A DNA stretch of 64,000 nt from Archangium gephyra. GTDB taxonomy: Bacteria; Myxococcota; Myxococcia; Myxococcales; Myxococcaceae. A program made the translations under genes and the position numbers. The notes beneath the pieces are model-generated. The model ran no database searches. It saw nothing but the letters and a program-made list of their open reading frames with translations, and was not told the DNA's origin. The stretch is from contig QFQP01000011.1 of assembly GCA_003243425.1 (NCBI GenBank), positions 225,984-289,983 on the forward strand, given 5' to 3'. This document shows, one piece after another, positions 8,681-17,418 of the stretch; position 1 is the stretch's first letter, and every line of letters begins with the position of its first letter.

Positions 8681-9396
8681 GGGAGGTCGGCGGCGAAGAG
8701 CTCCTTGAAGAGCACTTCGCACGCGACTTCGAACAACCGGCCACCGGCGATGAGGCCACCGCAATGTGATGGCTCGCGCGCGAAGGTGAAGCCCACGCAC
8801 TTGCCCAGCACGTCGTTCCAGAAGTCGTCACTCCCGCGCGGCAGCACGAAGTCGCGGATCAACTCGAGCGACCACGGCACCACCGTCGTCGGGTCGGCGT
8901 CGCTCGGCGTGGTGAAGCAGTCGAGGTCGACGTCGAGAATCACCCGTGAAGCGCGCGTCACTGCGGCGTGCGCGCGCTTTCCTTCCGGCGTCGCGTGCGC
9001 AGTGCCCCACTCCGCTGAAATGAGGTCGAGCGTCGGCGCGGAGATCAACGCGTGCTTTCCCCAATCGGACGTCACCGCTCCGACGGGTCGCGCGCGCGCC
9101 ACGATGATCGCGTCGGTGAGCACGCCCGCATGCATCGCCGCCAGAATGTGATCGAAGTTGCGGTGATCGAGTCGATCTCTCGCGTGCGCGTCGAGCGCGT
9201 CCGGCGTCAGCCCGGGCGCTGGCGCTTCTGTGGGCGCCACCGTGTCGAAGTGACGGTCGAGCGTCAGCAACAACGCGGGCCCGTCCCCGGTGACGTCGGC
9301 CCAGCACGGCAACGCGAGCCGGTGTGGATCGAACACGAACCCACGCTTCGGTCCGCGTCCGTCGATGCCCAGCTCGATGATGCCTGCGCGCGCCAT
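8677..9396 (-). CDS. UPF0489 / peptide-arginase-like hydrolase
   Basis: The 239-residue product resembles the UPF0489 family, which has an arginase-type fold. Likely manganese ligands are Asp47, His49 and Asp51 in TLDRHFDT and Asp155, Asp157 and Asp159 in LDVDLDCF, plus His78 and His83 nearby. Members of this family include peptide arginases that turn Arg into ornithine in ribosomal peptides; others are uncharacterised. No precursor peptide or leader-processing gene is visible nearby, so a peptide substrate is only an idea. Its 3' end overlaps the end of the RCC1 gene by four bases, and it faces another RCC1 gene on the other side. Confidence 0.6.
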   Translation of the reverse strand: MARAGIIELGIDGRGPKRGFVFDPHRLALPCWADVTGDGPALLLTLDRHFDTVAPTEAPAPGLTPDALDAHARDRLDHRNFDHILAAMHAGVLTDAIIVARARPVGAVTSDWGKHALISAPTLDLISAEWGTAHATPEGKRAHAAVTRASRVILDVDLDCFTTPSDADPTTVVPWSLELIRDFVLPRGSDDFWNDVLGKCVGFTFAREPSHCGGLIAGGRLFEVACEVLFKELFAADLP

Positions 9397-9431
9397 GCCG
9401 ACCCCCTACGCCGGAATGACGCGCGCGTGAA

Positions 9432-10800
9432 TCACGGCAACGCGACCAGCACCGGGGTGCGGTACGGCCAGGTGTGAATCGCCGAGCTGCCCGCGCCGAG
9501 CGACCCGTGGAAGCTCCAGCCCCAGGCGAAGACCTGCGTGCCGCGCATCGCGAAGCCCTGGAGCGCGCCGATGCCGACGTCGAGCACGCCGCTGACACCG
9601 AACACCGCCGCGGAAGGCGACGGCTGATCTTCATCGTCGGGGATACCGAGGTTGCCGCTGCCGTTCTGGCCCCAACCCCACAGCCGGCCCTCCGCGTCTT
9701 CGTAGAAGCCCTGATTGCCGTTGGCGTACACACCGCGCGCGTCGACGATGCCCATCACCATGACCGGCGAGAGCACGTCGGTGGTGCTGGCGTTCACCTG
9801 ATGGCTGCCGTTGAGACCCCAGGCCCAGACCGTGCCGTCACGCTTGAGCGCGAGCACGTGGTCGCGACCGGTGGCGAGCATGGTCACGTCGGTGAGCCCG
9901 GGCACCTGCGCAGGCGTCGGGTTCGCGGCGGTCGAGGTCGCCGTCATGCCGTTGCCCAGGTTGCCGTACTGATTGCGGCCCCACGCCCACACGGTCCCGT
10001 CGGCTGACAGCGCGTACGACGAGGCCGCGCCGACGGCGACCTGCACGATGTTGGCGGGCAGCCCCACCACCGCGGTGGGCGCGCTGCGATTGTTGGCCGC
10101 GCCCGAGGTGCCGTCGCCGAGCTGACCGACGCTGTTGAGACCGCAGCCCCACACCTTGCCGGTCGAGTCGAGCGCGAGCAGATGGTCGTACCCGCGCGAG
10201 ATCGCCACCAACGAGGCCGCCGCGGTGAGGAACGGCGCGACCTGCGTCGGCACGATGCGCTGCGCCGTGTCACCCAGGCACAGCTGGCCCGACGCGTTGT
10301 CGCCCCATGACCAGAGCTGACCGTTCGAATCGAGCGCGCTCGACGCGTTCTGATTGAACGCGATCGACGTGAAGGTCGTGTTGGGCACCACGACGGCCGT
10401 CGGCGTGTACGGAGTGGCCGGCGCGGGGAACGTGGTGGGCACCGAGTTCAAGATCGCCACGCAGTTCGTGTGCGCGGGGCTGCCAGCGGCGTAGGCCGGG
10501 TCGCACACCAGGCTCTGCTTGCACGACGCGTTGGTCGGCGTGCCCACGCCGTAGGCCACGTCACACGCGGTGAAGAGGTTCGCCGTGGCGCTGGTCGCGC
10601 AGTTGGCGGGCGCTCCGGCGCCGGCGGCGGCGCACACGTCGACGCGGCGGTTGGCGACGGCCTGGCGGCACGCGAGCGCCTCCGGAGAATCGGCCGGCGT
10701 CGGGGTGACGAAGCCCGGGTTGTTGCAGACCGTGTTGATGGTCGAAAGCGTGGTCGCCTTGCAGAGCACCGCGTCGTTGGCCGACAGCGCGCGATCGCAC
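9432..10800 (-). pseudogene. RCC1-repeat protein lacking its 5' end
   Basis: About 456 residues of a second RCC1-type propeller protein read leftwards from about 10800. A Cys-rich stalk comes first (motifs such as AVLCKATT, LACRQAV, DVCAAAG). At least five propeller blades follow, with motifs LWSWGDNASGQLC, VWGCGLNSVGQLG, VWAWGRNQYGNLG and VFAWGWSFHGSLG. Upstream of 10800 the frame stays open only as antisense of the next gene, giving an Arg-rich non-native sequence. No signal peptide or plausible start exists. The N-terminus is therefore missing, and the same junction truncates the divergent di-heme gene. It is probably a non-functional remnant unless the junction is an assembly error. Confidence 0.75.
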
Positions 10801-10801
10801 C

Positions 10802-11956
10802 AAGGTGCTGCAGACCGGCTACTCGTTCGGCCGTGAGTTCTTCGTCGCTGCCTGGGTGCCGGCGCCGAACGCCACGCGTCCGAACCTCGACGGCCTGGGT
10901 CCACTGCTCCACGCCGAGTCGTGCGTGGCCTGTCACCCGGCGACGGGCCGGCCGGTCACGTTCACCGACGATGGTGGCGTCGACGTGGGCATTCTCTTCC
11001 GGCTCGTTGGCGCGAGCGGCGCCGACCCCATCTTCGGAGGACAGCTGCAGCCGCGCGGTCTTCCCGGCGTTCCGGCAGAGGCGCTCATCACCTGGTCGCA
11101 GAACGGCGACGCGTCGCTCGCGTTCCACTTCGCGCTCGAGCCCGCCTACGGCGAGTTCGCGCCGACCACGCGGGCATTGCCGCGACTCTCTCCGCACCTC
11201 GCGGGCATGGGTCTCCTCGAAGCGGTGCCCGACGCAGCGCTGCTCGCCATGGAGGATCCAGACGATCTCGACGGCGATGGCATCTCGGGCCGCGCCGCGC
11301 GCCTCGCAGACGATGGCGGCGTCGGTCGCTTCGGTTGGAAGGCGGTGCAACCGACCCTCGCCTCGCAGTCGGGTGCTGCGTTCGCCGGTGACATGGGCAT
11401 CTCGTCGCCAGGTCACCCGGAGGACTGCACGCCCGCCCAGCTCGCCTGTCGTACCGCACCCAACGGCGGAGCGCCCGAAGCGCCCCGGGAAGATCTCGAT
11501 GCCGTGGCGTTCTTCATGCGCTACCTCGGAATGCCCGCGGCCCGGCGCACGGCGAACGACGCCAGGGTGAATCGTGGTCACGCGCTGTTCGAGTACGCGG
11601 GCTGCGCTTCGTGCCAACGCCCGTCGCTGCGCACCTCGTCGACCGCGCCGGAGCGCCTTCGCGACGTGACGTTCTACGCGTACACCGATCTCCTGCTTCA
11701 CGACCTCGGCCCCGCGCTCGCCGACCCAATCGGTGAAGGGGCCGCCGAGCCTGCCGAATGGCGCACGCCGCCACTGTGGGGCCTGGGCATCGTGGAGCAG
11801 GATCGCCACGCGCGTTTCCTCCACGACGGTCGGGCCGCGACGTTGCGTGAGGCCATTCGTTGGCACGGTGGCGAAGCGCAGCGGGCGCGCGACCGAGTGG
11901 AGAACCTGAGCGCCAGCGACGTCGACGCGCTGCTCACCTTCGTGCGGTCGCTGTGA
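10802..11956 (+). pseudogene. Di-heme oxidoreductase (DUF1111/thiol oxidoreductase family) lacking its 5' end
   Basis: Some 384 residues match the C-terminal bulk of di-heme thiol oxidoreductases: FGREFFVAAW, GLGPLLHAESC, YTDLLLHDLGPALAD, EWRTPPLWGLG, FLHDGRAATLREAI and HGGEA. The first heme site CVACH (codons at 10922-10936) is intact. The second reads CASCQ (11603-11617), so the axial His is replaced by Gln. The protein begins abruptly at about 10802 without a signal peptide or credible start codon; only a GTG at 10805 is available. Proteins of this family are periplasmic and need export to acquire heme. Loss of the signal peptide and of a heme ligand argues for a decayed gene. Confidence 0.78.
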
Positions 11957-12016
11957 AGTGTCGCGCTCGAAACGGCGCGGGTGCAGCTCGCTGAAGGGCT
12001 TTACAGTCCCGACACG

Positions 12017-12916
12017 ATGCTCGTCTCTGCGCTCGTCGTGCTGGTCGCTGCCGCCGGTTGCTCGAAAGACACCGACTGCAAAGGTGCTCGCGTCTGTGAA
12101 GCTGGCCGCTGCGTGAATCCTCCGCCGGCTTTTGCTCCGGCACCGGTCGTCGTGCAGCCTGCGCCGGCCGCTCCGCCGCCGACTGAACAGGCGCCGGCGA
12201 TGGTCCCCGAAGATCCCTACGAGGATCCGTTCAACCAGCCGCAGAGCGCGCAGCCCCAGAACACCGCCCCACCCGTGCCCGCGCCCGGCGCGCAGCAGTA
12301 CCCGCGCACCATCTACGAGAAGGGCTACGTCTGCCGCGAGCTCATCGACGCCGCGGGCGCCGTGCGTCGCGAGTGTGAACGAGATCGCCGCGCCGCAAAG
12401 GAGGAGCGACGAGAAGCGAAGGAGCGCCGCCGGGAACGTCGTGAAGCCGAGCGGGAAGAGCGACGCGAACGCGAAGGTCCCGCCGCGCACTTCGTCGGCA
12501 ACCTCGTCGGCCACGGCGGCCTCTTCGTCGCCGTGACTCCCGGCTTTGCCCTGGCCAGCGGCGTCTTCGGAGCCAGCGGCAGCGCAGGCGTCATGTTCCG
12601 CTCGGGCATCGGCGTCGTGGGCGTGGTGAACGTGCAGCTCTCACCCAACGGCTTCGGGCTCGCGCAGTTCTACAGCGTCGGTCCCGCGATTCGTTTCGGT
12701 GAGAAGTCCCACATTCTCGTCGGGGTCGCGCCCACGCTCGGCGTCGTGCCGGCGACGACTGCGACGCCGCCTGTGGTCGGTCTCCTCGGCTCGGTGTTCG
12801 CGCAAGCAGCGCTCGTGTTGCTGGAGCGACTCACGTTGATGGTGCAACCGATGCTGACGGCCGACCGCGGCGGCTTCATCTTCACGCTGACCGGTGGCGT
12901 CGGCGTGCAGCTCTGA
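12017..12916 (+). CDS. Lipoprotein with Pro-rich linker, charged helix and barrel-like C-terminal domain
   Basis: The 299-residue product starts with a lipoprotein signal ending AAAGC, then one small Cys unit (TDCKGARVCEAGRCV). A Pro/Ala-rich linker (about 38-95) and an Arg/Glu-only charged stretch (about 115-155) that should form a long helix follow. The C-terminal domain (about 160-299) has alternating hydrophobic strands with Gly turns, like a small outer-membrane barrel. That domain is paralogous to the product of the next gene. ATG 12017 is chosen because the signal peptide begins there. The family is not recognised and the function is unknown. Confidence 0.75.
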   Translation: MLVSALVVLVAAAGCSKDTDCKGARVCEAGRCVNPPPAFAPAPVVVQPAPAAPPPTEQAPAMVPEDPYEDPFNQPQSAQPQNTAPPVPAPGAQQYPRTIYEKGYVCRELIDAAGAVRRECERDRRAAKEERREAKERRRERREAEREERREREGPAAHFVGNLVGHGGLFVAVTPGFALASGVFGASGSAGVMFRSGIGVVGVVNVQLSPNGFGLAQFYSVGPAIRFGEKSHILVGVAPTLGVVPATTATPPVVGLLGSVFAQAALVLLERLTLMVQPMLTADRGGFIFTLTGGVGVQL

Positions 12917-12983
12917 GTCGCTGCGCTGTCGCGTTCGCCGGCGACGTTGCACAGGCCGCGCGAGCCGGGCAAAGGGCGCACCG

Positions 12984-13634
12984 ATGTCGTACTTCCTCGC
13001 GCTCGCGCTGGTGCTCTCCGGAGTCATCGACGATGACGCGGCGACCGCAGCACCGTTGCTCGAGGCGACCGGCCCCGCCGACGGGGGACGCAGCGCACCA
13101 CTGCCCCCGACCATCGAGACTGAAGACGGCGAGTGCGTCACCGAGGATGGCCTTCCCTGTCCCGACGAAAAGGTCGCGACGAAAGCGAAGAGGAAGCGGG
13201 GCTCCCGTCGCCGCGTCAAGAAGGAGGAACCGGACCTGCGCTTCGTGGGTGGGGCCGCCCTGCTGGGTGGTGTCTCGCTCAATCAGAACGTGGCTGGAGA
13301 AATCGGTCTGAGTGGCTCAGCGGGCGTGCTGTTCAAGCCGGGCATCGGCATCGTTGCCCTCGCGCACGTGCACCTGAACCCGCTGCAGAGCGGCGTGAAT
13401 CAACGGTACGGGCTCGGCGTCGGCGCGCGCTTCGGGTCGAAGTCGTACCTCACCGTGGGCCTTTCACCGACGCTGGCCGTCGACGCCGGTGGCGTGCGCT
13501 TCGGCGGCACGGTGCTCACGCAGGTCTTCGTGCTGCTCTACTCGCGCTTCGGCGTGATGCTTCAGCCCGCGATCCACTTCGACGCGGCCGGCGTGTTGTT
13601 CTCGGCGACGTTGGGCGTGGGCGTGAACTTCTGA
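12984..13634 (+). CDS. Exported barrel-like protein, paralogue of the preceding gene
   Basis: The 216-residue product has an N-terminal hydrophobic signal (MSYFLALALVLSG), an acidic and then Lys/Arg-rich linker (about 20-80), and a strand-rich C-terminal domain. The last about 130 residues share with the preceding protein the patterns SGSAGVLFKPGIGIV, RFGSKSYLTVGLSPTL and VMLQPAIHF and a Gly-Val-Gly-Val terminus. This indicates tandem duplication followed by divergence of the N-terminal part. ATG 12984 gives the signal peptide directly. It probably sits in the outer membrane or periplasm. The function is unknown. Confidence 0.75.
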   Translation: MSYFLALALVLSGVIDDDAATAAPLLEATGPADGGRSAPLPPTIETEDGECVTEDGLPCPDEKVATKAKRKRGSRRRVKKEEPDLRFVGGAALLGGVSLNQNVAGEIGLSGSAGVLFKPGIGIVALAHVHLNPLQSGVNQRYGLGVGARFGSKSYLTVGLSPTLAVDAGGVRFGGTVLTQVFVLLYSRFGVMLQPAIHFDAAGVLFSATLGVGVNF

Positions 13635-13636
13635 AG

Positions 13637-13924
13637 TTACCGCTTCGCGTGGCGCGCTGAGGGCGTGGTCGAGCGCACCGCAGCGACGTGTTCGAGCACG
13701 CCGCTGTTCTTGCCGCGGTGACTGCTCGCGCGCGTCGATTTCCGTGAGGGGCGGTCGGTGTGGTTCTCCTCGGTCACCACCGTCGCCTTGCGCTCGGCGT
13801 GCTTCGAGGTGTTTGCCGTTCCCTCTTCAGGCGCGATGGCGGCTCCTTTGCGATGCGGCTTCGAGCCGCTCGACCGCGAGTTGAGCTCCGCTTCATTCCG
13901 GACGAGTCGTGAGTTGGTAGGCAT
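13637..13924 (-). CDS. Small basic, probably disordered protein
   Basis: A 95-residue frame on the minus strand has strongly GC-rich third positions, typical for this genome, which suggests real coding. The product is rich in Ser, Thr, Arg, Lys and His and lacks hydrophobic segments, so it is probably unfolded. It might bind nucleic acid, but no motif shows this. The frame also continues upstream to an ATG at 14059, so the start is uncertain; no strong ribosome site is seen before 13924. It is convergent with the barrel-like gene, whose stop is only two bases away. Confidence 0.45.
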   Translation of the reverse strand: MPTNSRLVRNEAELNSRSSGSKPHRKGAAIAPEEGTANTSKHAERKATVVTEENHTDRPSRKSTRASSHRGKNSGVLEHVAAVRSTTPSARHAKR

Positions 13925-14082
13925 GCGCTCACGGGCTGCAACGCACACGCCGCGACGTGAATTCGTCGACTTGCAGACGTGCCACACGACCACTTCGCCT
14001 CGCTCTGTGGCGAAAGCGCACGGACGCCCGATGGCGTTCGCGGGAACGCAGCGCGGCACGCTTGATGCTCGGAATCGAGGGC

Positions 14083-14646
14083 ATGAACCGCATCGCGATC
14101 ATCCTCGGAAGCACTCGCCCGAATCGAAAGAGCGAGACTGTCGGCAACTGGGTTCTCGAACTCGCGCAGCAGCGAAAAGACGTCGAGTTCGAGCTCGTCG
14201 ACCTGAAGACCTATGACCTGCCGTTGCTCGACGAACCCAGGCCGCCGTCGGCCACGAAGGGCGAGTACGCGCACGAGCACACCAGAACGTGGGCGAAGAA
14301 GATCTCGAGCTTCGACGGCTTCGTGTTCGTGACGCCCGAGTACAACCACTCGACCTCGGGCGTGCTCAAGAACGCCATCGATTACCTGCACGTCGAGTGG
14401 AACAACAAAGCGGCCGGCTTCGTGAGCTACGGCAGCATGGGCGGTGTTCGCGCGGTCGAACACCTGCGCCTGATTCTCGCGGAGTTGCAGGTGGCGACGG
14501 TGCGCAGCCAGGTGGCGCTCTCGCTGTTCACCGACTTCGAAAAGATGACCACGTTCAAGCCCCAGCCCGAGCAGGAGAAGACGCTGAGCACGATGCTCGA
14601 CCAGCTCGTCGCGTGGACAGGCGCGCTCAAGCCGCTGCGAAAGTGA
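14083..14646 (+). CDS. NADPH-dependent FMN reductase family protein
   Basis: The 187-residue product has a flavodoxin-like fold. The N-terminal phosphate-binding loop GSTRPNRKSETVG holds FMN, and the EYNHSTSGVLKNAIDYL motif is typical of azoreductase/chromate reductase-type NADPH:FMN oxidoreductases. Such soluble enzymes transfer electrons from NADPH to quinones, azo dyes or flavin. The ATG at 14083 is chosen because the first beta strand (NRIAIILGS) follows immediately. The physiological acceptor is unknown. Confidence 0.9.
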   Translation: MNRIAIILGSTRPNRKSETVGNWVLELAQQRKDVEFELVDLKTYDLPLLDEPRPPSATKGEYAHEHTRTWAKKISSFDGFVFVTPEYNHSTSGVLKNAIDYLHVEWNNKAAGFVSYGSMGGVRAVEHLRLILAELQVATVRSQVALSLFTDFEKMTTFKPQPEQEKTLSTMLDQLVAWTGALKPLRK

Positions 14647-14700
14647 AGTCGTAAATCAGGAAGTCACGTCTGAGCGCGGGGCGAGCTTCGCCAGCTCCGA

Positions 14701-15597
14701 CTACGACAACAGGTGCCACCAGACGGGCACCGTCACCAGCGACAGGGGTACGCCCACCGCGATGAGCGCCGAGGCGAGCCCCGGCTCGAGGTTGTTGTCT
14801 GCAGCCACGACACCGGCGGTCACCATCGGCGCCATCGCCGCCTGCGCCACGATGATTCGCTCCATCGGACCGATGGAGCCGCGCCAGATGAACAGAATCG
14901 CCAGCACCATCGCCGGAGCGAACACCTGCTTCCACGCGAGGCCGATGACCACGCGCCGCACGTTGCCGCGCAGCGATTTCAGATCCAGCACCCAACCCAC
15001 GCTCGCCAACGCAAGCGGGCTCAACATGTCGCCCAGTCGCGAGAGCACCGTGTCCAACGCGGCGGGAACTTCGACGCGCGCGAGCACGAGCGCCAGCACC
15101 AGCGCCCACATCGCTGGCGCCTTGAGCACGCGTCTGGCGATGACCGACGCCCCCGCGTTCGAGCCCGCGAGCCACGACGCGAACGGAATGGCGAAGAGAA
15201 ACAGCGCGACGAACGTGCCGAGTTGATCGACCACAGACGCCGCGCCCAACGCCTGTTTTCCGCCGAGCGCCTCGATGAGCGGCAGCCCGACGAACGCCGT
15301 GTTGCCCATGCCCGCGCACAGCACCACCGCGCCCAACGGCCCCGCAGCCGCACCGCGCCTGACCAGCACCACGGCGACCGCCACCGGAATGAGGAACACC
15401 AGCCACAACAACAGCGCGCCACCCAGCAGCGTCACGTCGATGGTCGCCGAGTGAATCGCGCGGAACACCAGCGCCGGGAGCGACACGAACATCACCCAGG
15501 CGTTGATGGCGCGATGGCTGTCTGCCGGGAGCGCGCCGGAGCGTCGCGCGATGAGGCCGACCAGAAAACACAGCACCAGCAACACCAGGTTCGCCAC
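14701..15597 (-). CDS. AEC-family transporter
   Basis: The 298-residue product has about ten membrane segments and the pattern of auxin efflux carrier (AEC) family permeases. These features include an N-terminal FLVGLIARRSGALP with a following helix ending in Pro, GNTAFVGLPLIEALGG in the middle, and a repeat-like second half. AEC proteins move small carboxylates such as malonate or malate. The substrate is not known here. It is convergent with the FMN reductase gene and divergent from the small Cys-rich gene, with only 18 bases between the starts. Confidence 0.85.
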   Translation of the reverse strand: MANLVLLVLCFLVGLIARRSGALPADSHRAINAWVMFVSLPALVFRAIHSATIDVTLLGGALLLWLVFLIPVAVAVVLVRRGAAAGPLGAVVLCAGMGNTAFVGLPLIEALGGKQALGAASVVDQLGTFVALFLFAIPFASWLAGSNAGASVIARRVLKAPAMWALVLALVLARVEVPAALDTVLSRLGDMLSPLALASVGWVLDLKSLRGNVRRVVIGLAWKQVFAPAMVLAILFIWRGSIGPMERIIVAQAAMAPMVTAGVVAADNNLEPGLASALIAVGVPLSLVTVPVWWHLLS

Positions 15598-15615
15598 GCG
15601 CTAGCGTCTACCTCC

Positions 15616-15996
15616 ATGCTCTGGCTCGCGCTCGCGGTTGTGATGTCGGCTGACGGCGGCACCTGCAGCAAGCGGAGCGACTGCGCGCTCGACGCCGAGA
15701 CGAAGACCTGTCGGGCTGCGAAGACGGATTACGACGGAGAAGCGGGACCTCTGCCGAACGGCGGGTCGACCTGCGTCTGCGAGAATTCCGAGTGCAAGCC
15801 GTTCACCGTGGAGCCCGTCGCCTGCAAGACCTGGCGCGACTGCAGCTATTCGACCGAGCCTTTCCTTCGCCCGGTGTCTTCGAAGACGGTGAAACGGCTC
15901 CACCCGAAACCGGTGCGCCCCTGCAGAGACTCGGAGCGCGACGCGGTGTGCGACCCCGACACCAGAACGTGCCGGGTGGTCGCGTGGAAGTGCTGA
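15616..15996 (+). CDS. Small exported Cys-rich protein
   Basis: The 126-residue product begins with a short hydrophobic signal (LWLALAVVMSADGG). It has ten cysteines in the mature part, several in EGF-like spacing (C-x5-C, C-x-C-x4-C). Signal cleavage is likely after SADG. It is not a clear lipoprotein because no lipobox is present. The family is not recognised. The gene ends one base before the stop of the convergent 60-residue gene, so the two transcripts abut. Confidence 0.65.
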   Translation: MLWLALAVVMSADGGTCSKRSDCALDAETKTCRAAKTDYDGEAGPLPNGGSTCVCENSECKPFTVEPVACKTWRDCSYSTEPFLRPVSSKTVKRLHPKPVRPCRDSERDAVCDPDTRTCRVVAWKC

Positions 15997-16179
15997 TTAC
16001 TCCTCGGGGATAGGCTGCGGCCCGGGGATGATGTGCGCGATGTCGGGATCGATGGCGTTGGGATCGCGGGGACCCTTCGACTCCTTCTCGGTCTTTCGCT
16101 GAGCCGCCTTCGCCGCCTTTTCCTTCTGGTGCTCCTGACGGGCGAGCTCTTTCTGACGCTTCGACATGCCTGTGAACAT
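15997..16179 (-). CDS. Small conserved charged protein ending in a Pro-rich tail
   Basis: The 60-residue product has a Lys/Arg/Glu/Gln-rich helix (SKRQKELARQEHQKEKAAK) followed by a conserved-looking tail DPDIAHIIPGPQPIPEE. This composition is seen in small uncharacterised proteins of related bacteria. A strong ribosome site AAAGGAG (16194-16188 on the minus strand) sits eight bases before ATG 16179. That decides this start over the later ATG at 16167. The function is unknown. Confidence 0.75.
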   Translation of the reverse strand: MFTGMSKRQKELARQEHQKEKAAKAAQRKTEKESKGPRDPNAIDPDIAHIIPGPQPIPEE

Positions 16180-16218
16180 GAGCAACTCTCCTTTACGTAA
16201 AGTGGGACATCAGGGCTT

Positions 16219-17397
16219 CTATCTCAGAGTGGTCAGCAGCCCAACCACCGCTTCGGCATACAGCCCTGCCCGTTTGGTGCCGAAATACGGGTACTTAGCG
16301 AGCGCTTCGACGCTCTCGGGTGGATTGACTGACAAGTCCGCCACCAGGCTGTTTGGCAATACCACGGAAGGCGCCACTTTCCGCTCAGTTGCCGTCTTCT
16401 TGCGCCACTCCATCAGCGCTTCTTCGCGCTTCTTCCGCTTCGGGTCGCGGTCGCGCTTCTCGTCGGGCATCGGCAGCGCGCCGGACTGCACGTCGGTCAC
16501 CACCTTCGCCAGCAGCGCCATCACCTCGTCGCCGTGGGCGCGCACAAAGGCACCGCGCACGCCCTCGAGCTTCGCCATGTGACGCAGATCGGTGGGGTGC
16601 TTGGTCGAGAGCGCGCTCAGCGCCATGTTCGACAGCATGCGGCCCATGGGCACATCTTCGGCTTCGGCCCACTCCATGCGCTTCTTGTGGAGCGCGTGCG
16701 CCGAGTGCCACGCGACGGCGAACTGCTCTTTCGACAGGCCCTGACGCTGCAGCTTGGGCTGAAAATCGGCGACCGGGTCGGGCCGCGCCTGCGCCTCGTC
16801 GCACATGCGATCGCAGTCGAGCTGCACCTCCTCGAGGATGCCGGCGGTCTCGCACGCTTCGCGCACCCAGCGGCCGACTTCGCAGAGGTAGCGAACGTCG
16901 TCGGCGATGTACTCGCGCAGCTCCGGGGGCAGCGGGCGACGGCTGAAGTCGGCCTGCTGATGTTCCTTCTTCAGCGTCGCCGAGAGCTTCTCGCGCACCA
17001 GGTCGACGAGGCCGACCTTCGGCCAGTTGAGCAACGTCGCCGCGCGATGCGTGTCGAACAGACCACGCACCCGAACGCCCTGTTCAGCGAGGTACTGCAG
17101 GTCACCCTGCGCCGCGTGAAAGAACTTGGTGATGGCGGGGTTGCCGAACACGTCTTGCAGCGCGCCGGGTGACACCCCGGGCACCAACGTGTCGAGCAGG
17201 AAGATGTCGTGGTCGGTGCCGAGCTGCACGAAGCACAGCCGCGCGCGGAAGTGGTGCATCGAGTCGGCCTCGACGTCGACCGCCAACTCGGAAACTGCGC
17301 TCACGACAGAGCGAACGCGCTCGAGCTGCGCCGCCTCCGTGACATCGACTGCACTCGCGGGAATCGGCACGGAGTCGCCACTAGCAAGAACCTCCAT
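16219..17397 (-). CDS. rnd: Ribonuclease D-like 3'-5' exoribonuclease
   Basis: The 392-residue product has a DEDDy exonuclease domain: Asp41 and Glu43 in VDVEADS, Asp99 in HAAQGDLQYL, Tyr163 and Asp167 in YIADDVRYL. An HRDC-type helical region follows (about 210-300). RNase D trims the 3' ends of tRNA and other small RNAs. The C-terminal 90 residues include a Lys/Arg/Asp-rich linker and a second small helical part. It is divergent from ttcA, with 21 bases between the starts, so the two tRNA-processing genes share one promoter region. Confidence 0.88.
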   Translation of the reverse strand: MEVLASGDSVPIPASAVDVTEAAQLERVRSVVSAVSELAVDVEADSMHHFRARLCFVQLGTDHDIFLLDTLVPGVSPGALQDVFGNPAITKFFHAAQGDLQYLAEQGVRVRGLFDTHRAATLLNWPKVGLVDLVREKLSATLKKEHQQADFSRRPLPPELREYIADDVRYLCEVGRWVREACETAGILEEVQLDCDRMCDEAQARPDPVADFQPKLQRQGLSKEQFAVAWHSAHALHKKRMEWAEAEDVPMGRMLSNMALSALSTKHPTDLRHMAKLEGVRGAFVRAHGDEVMALLAKVVTDVQSGALPMPDEKRDRDPKRKKREEALMEWRKKTATERKVAPSVVLPNSLVADLSVNPPESVEALAKYPYFGTKRAGLYAEAVVGLLTTLR

Positions 17398-17418
17398 GAT
17401 GGGCTACGGCGCGCGCGC

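Noticed and set aside
10448..12514. 688-residue minus-strand frame
   Set aside because: It is antisense to the di-heme gene and the lipoprotein gene, with no domain pattern.
15997..16167. Alternative start at ATG 16167 of the 60-residue gene
   Set aside because: The strong AAAGGAG with eight-base spacing points to the ATG at 16179 instead.
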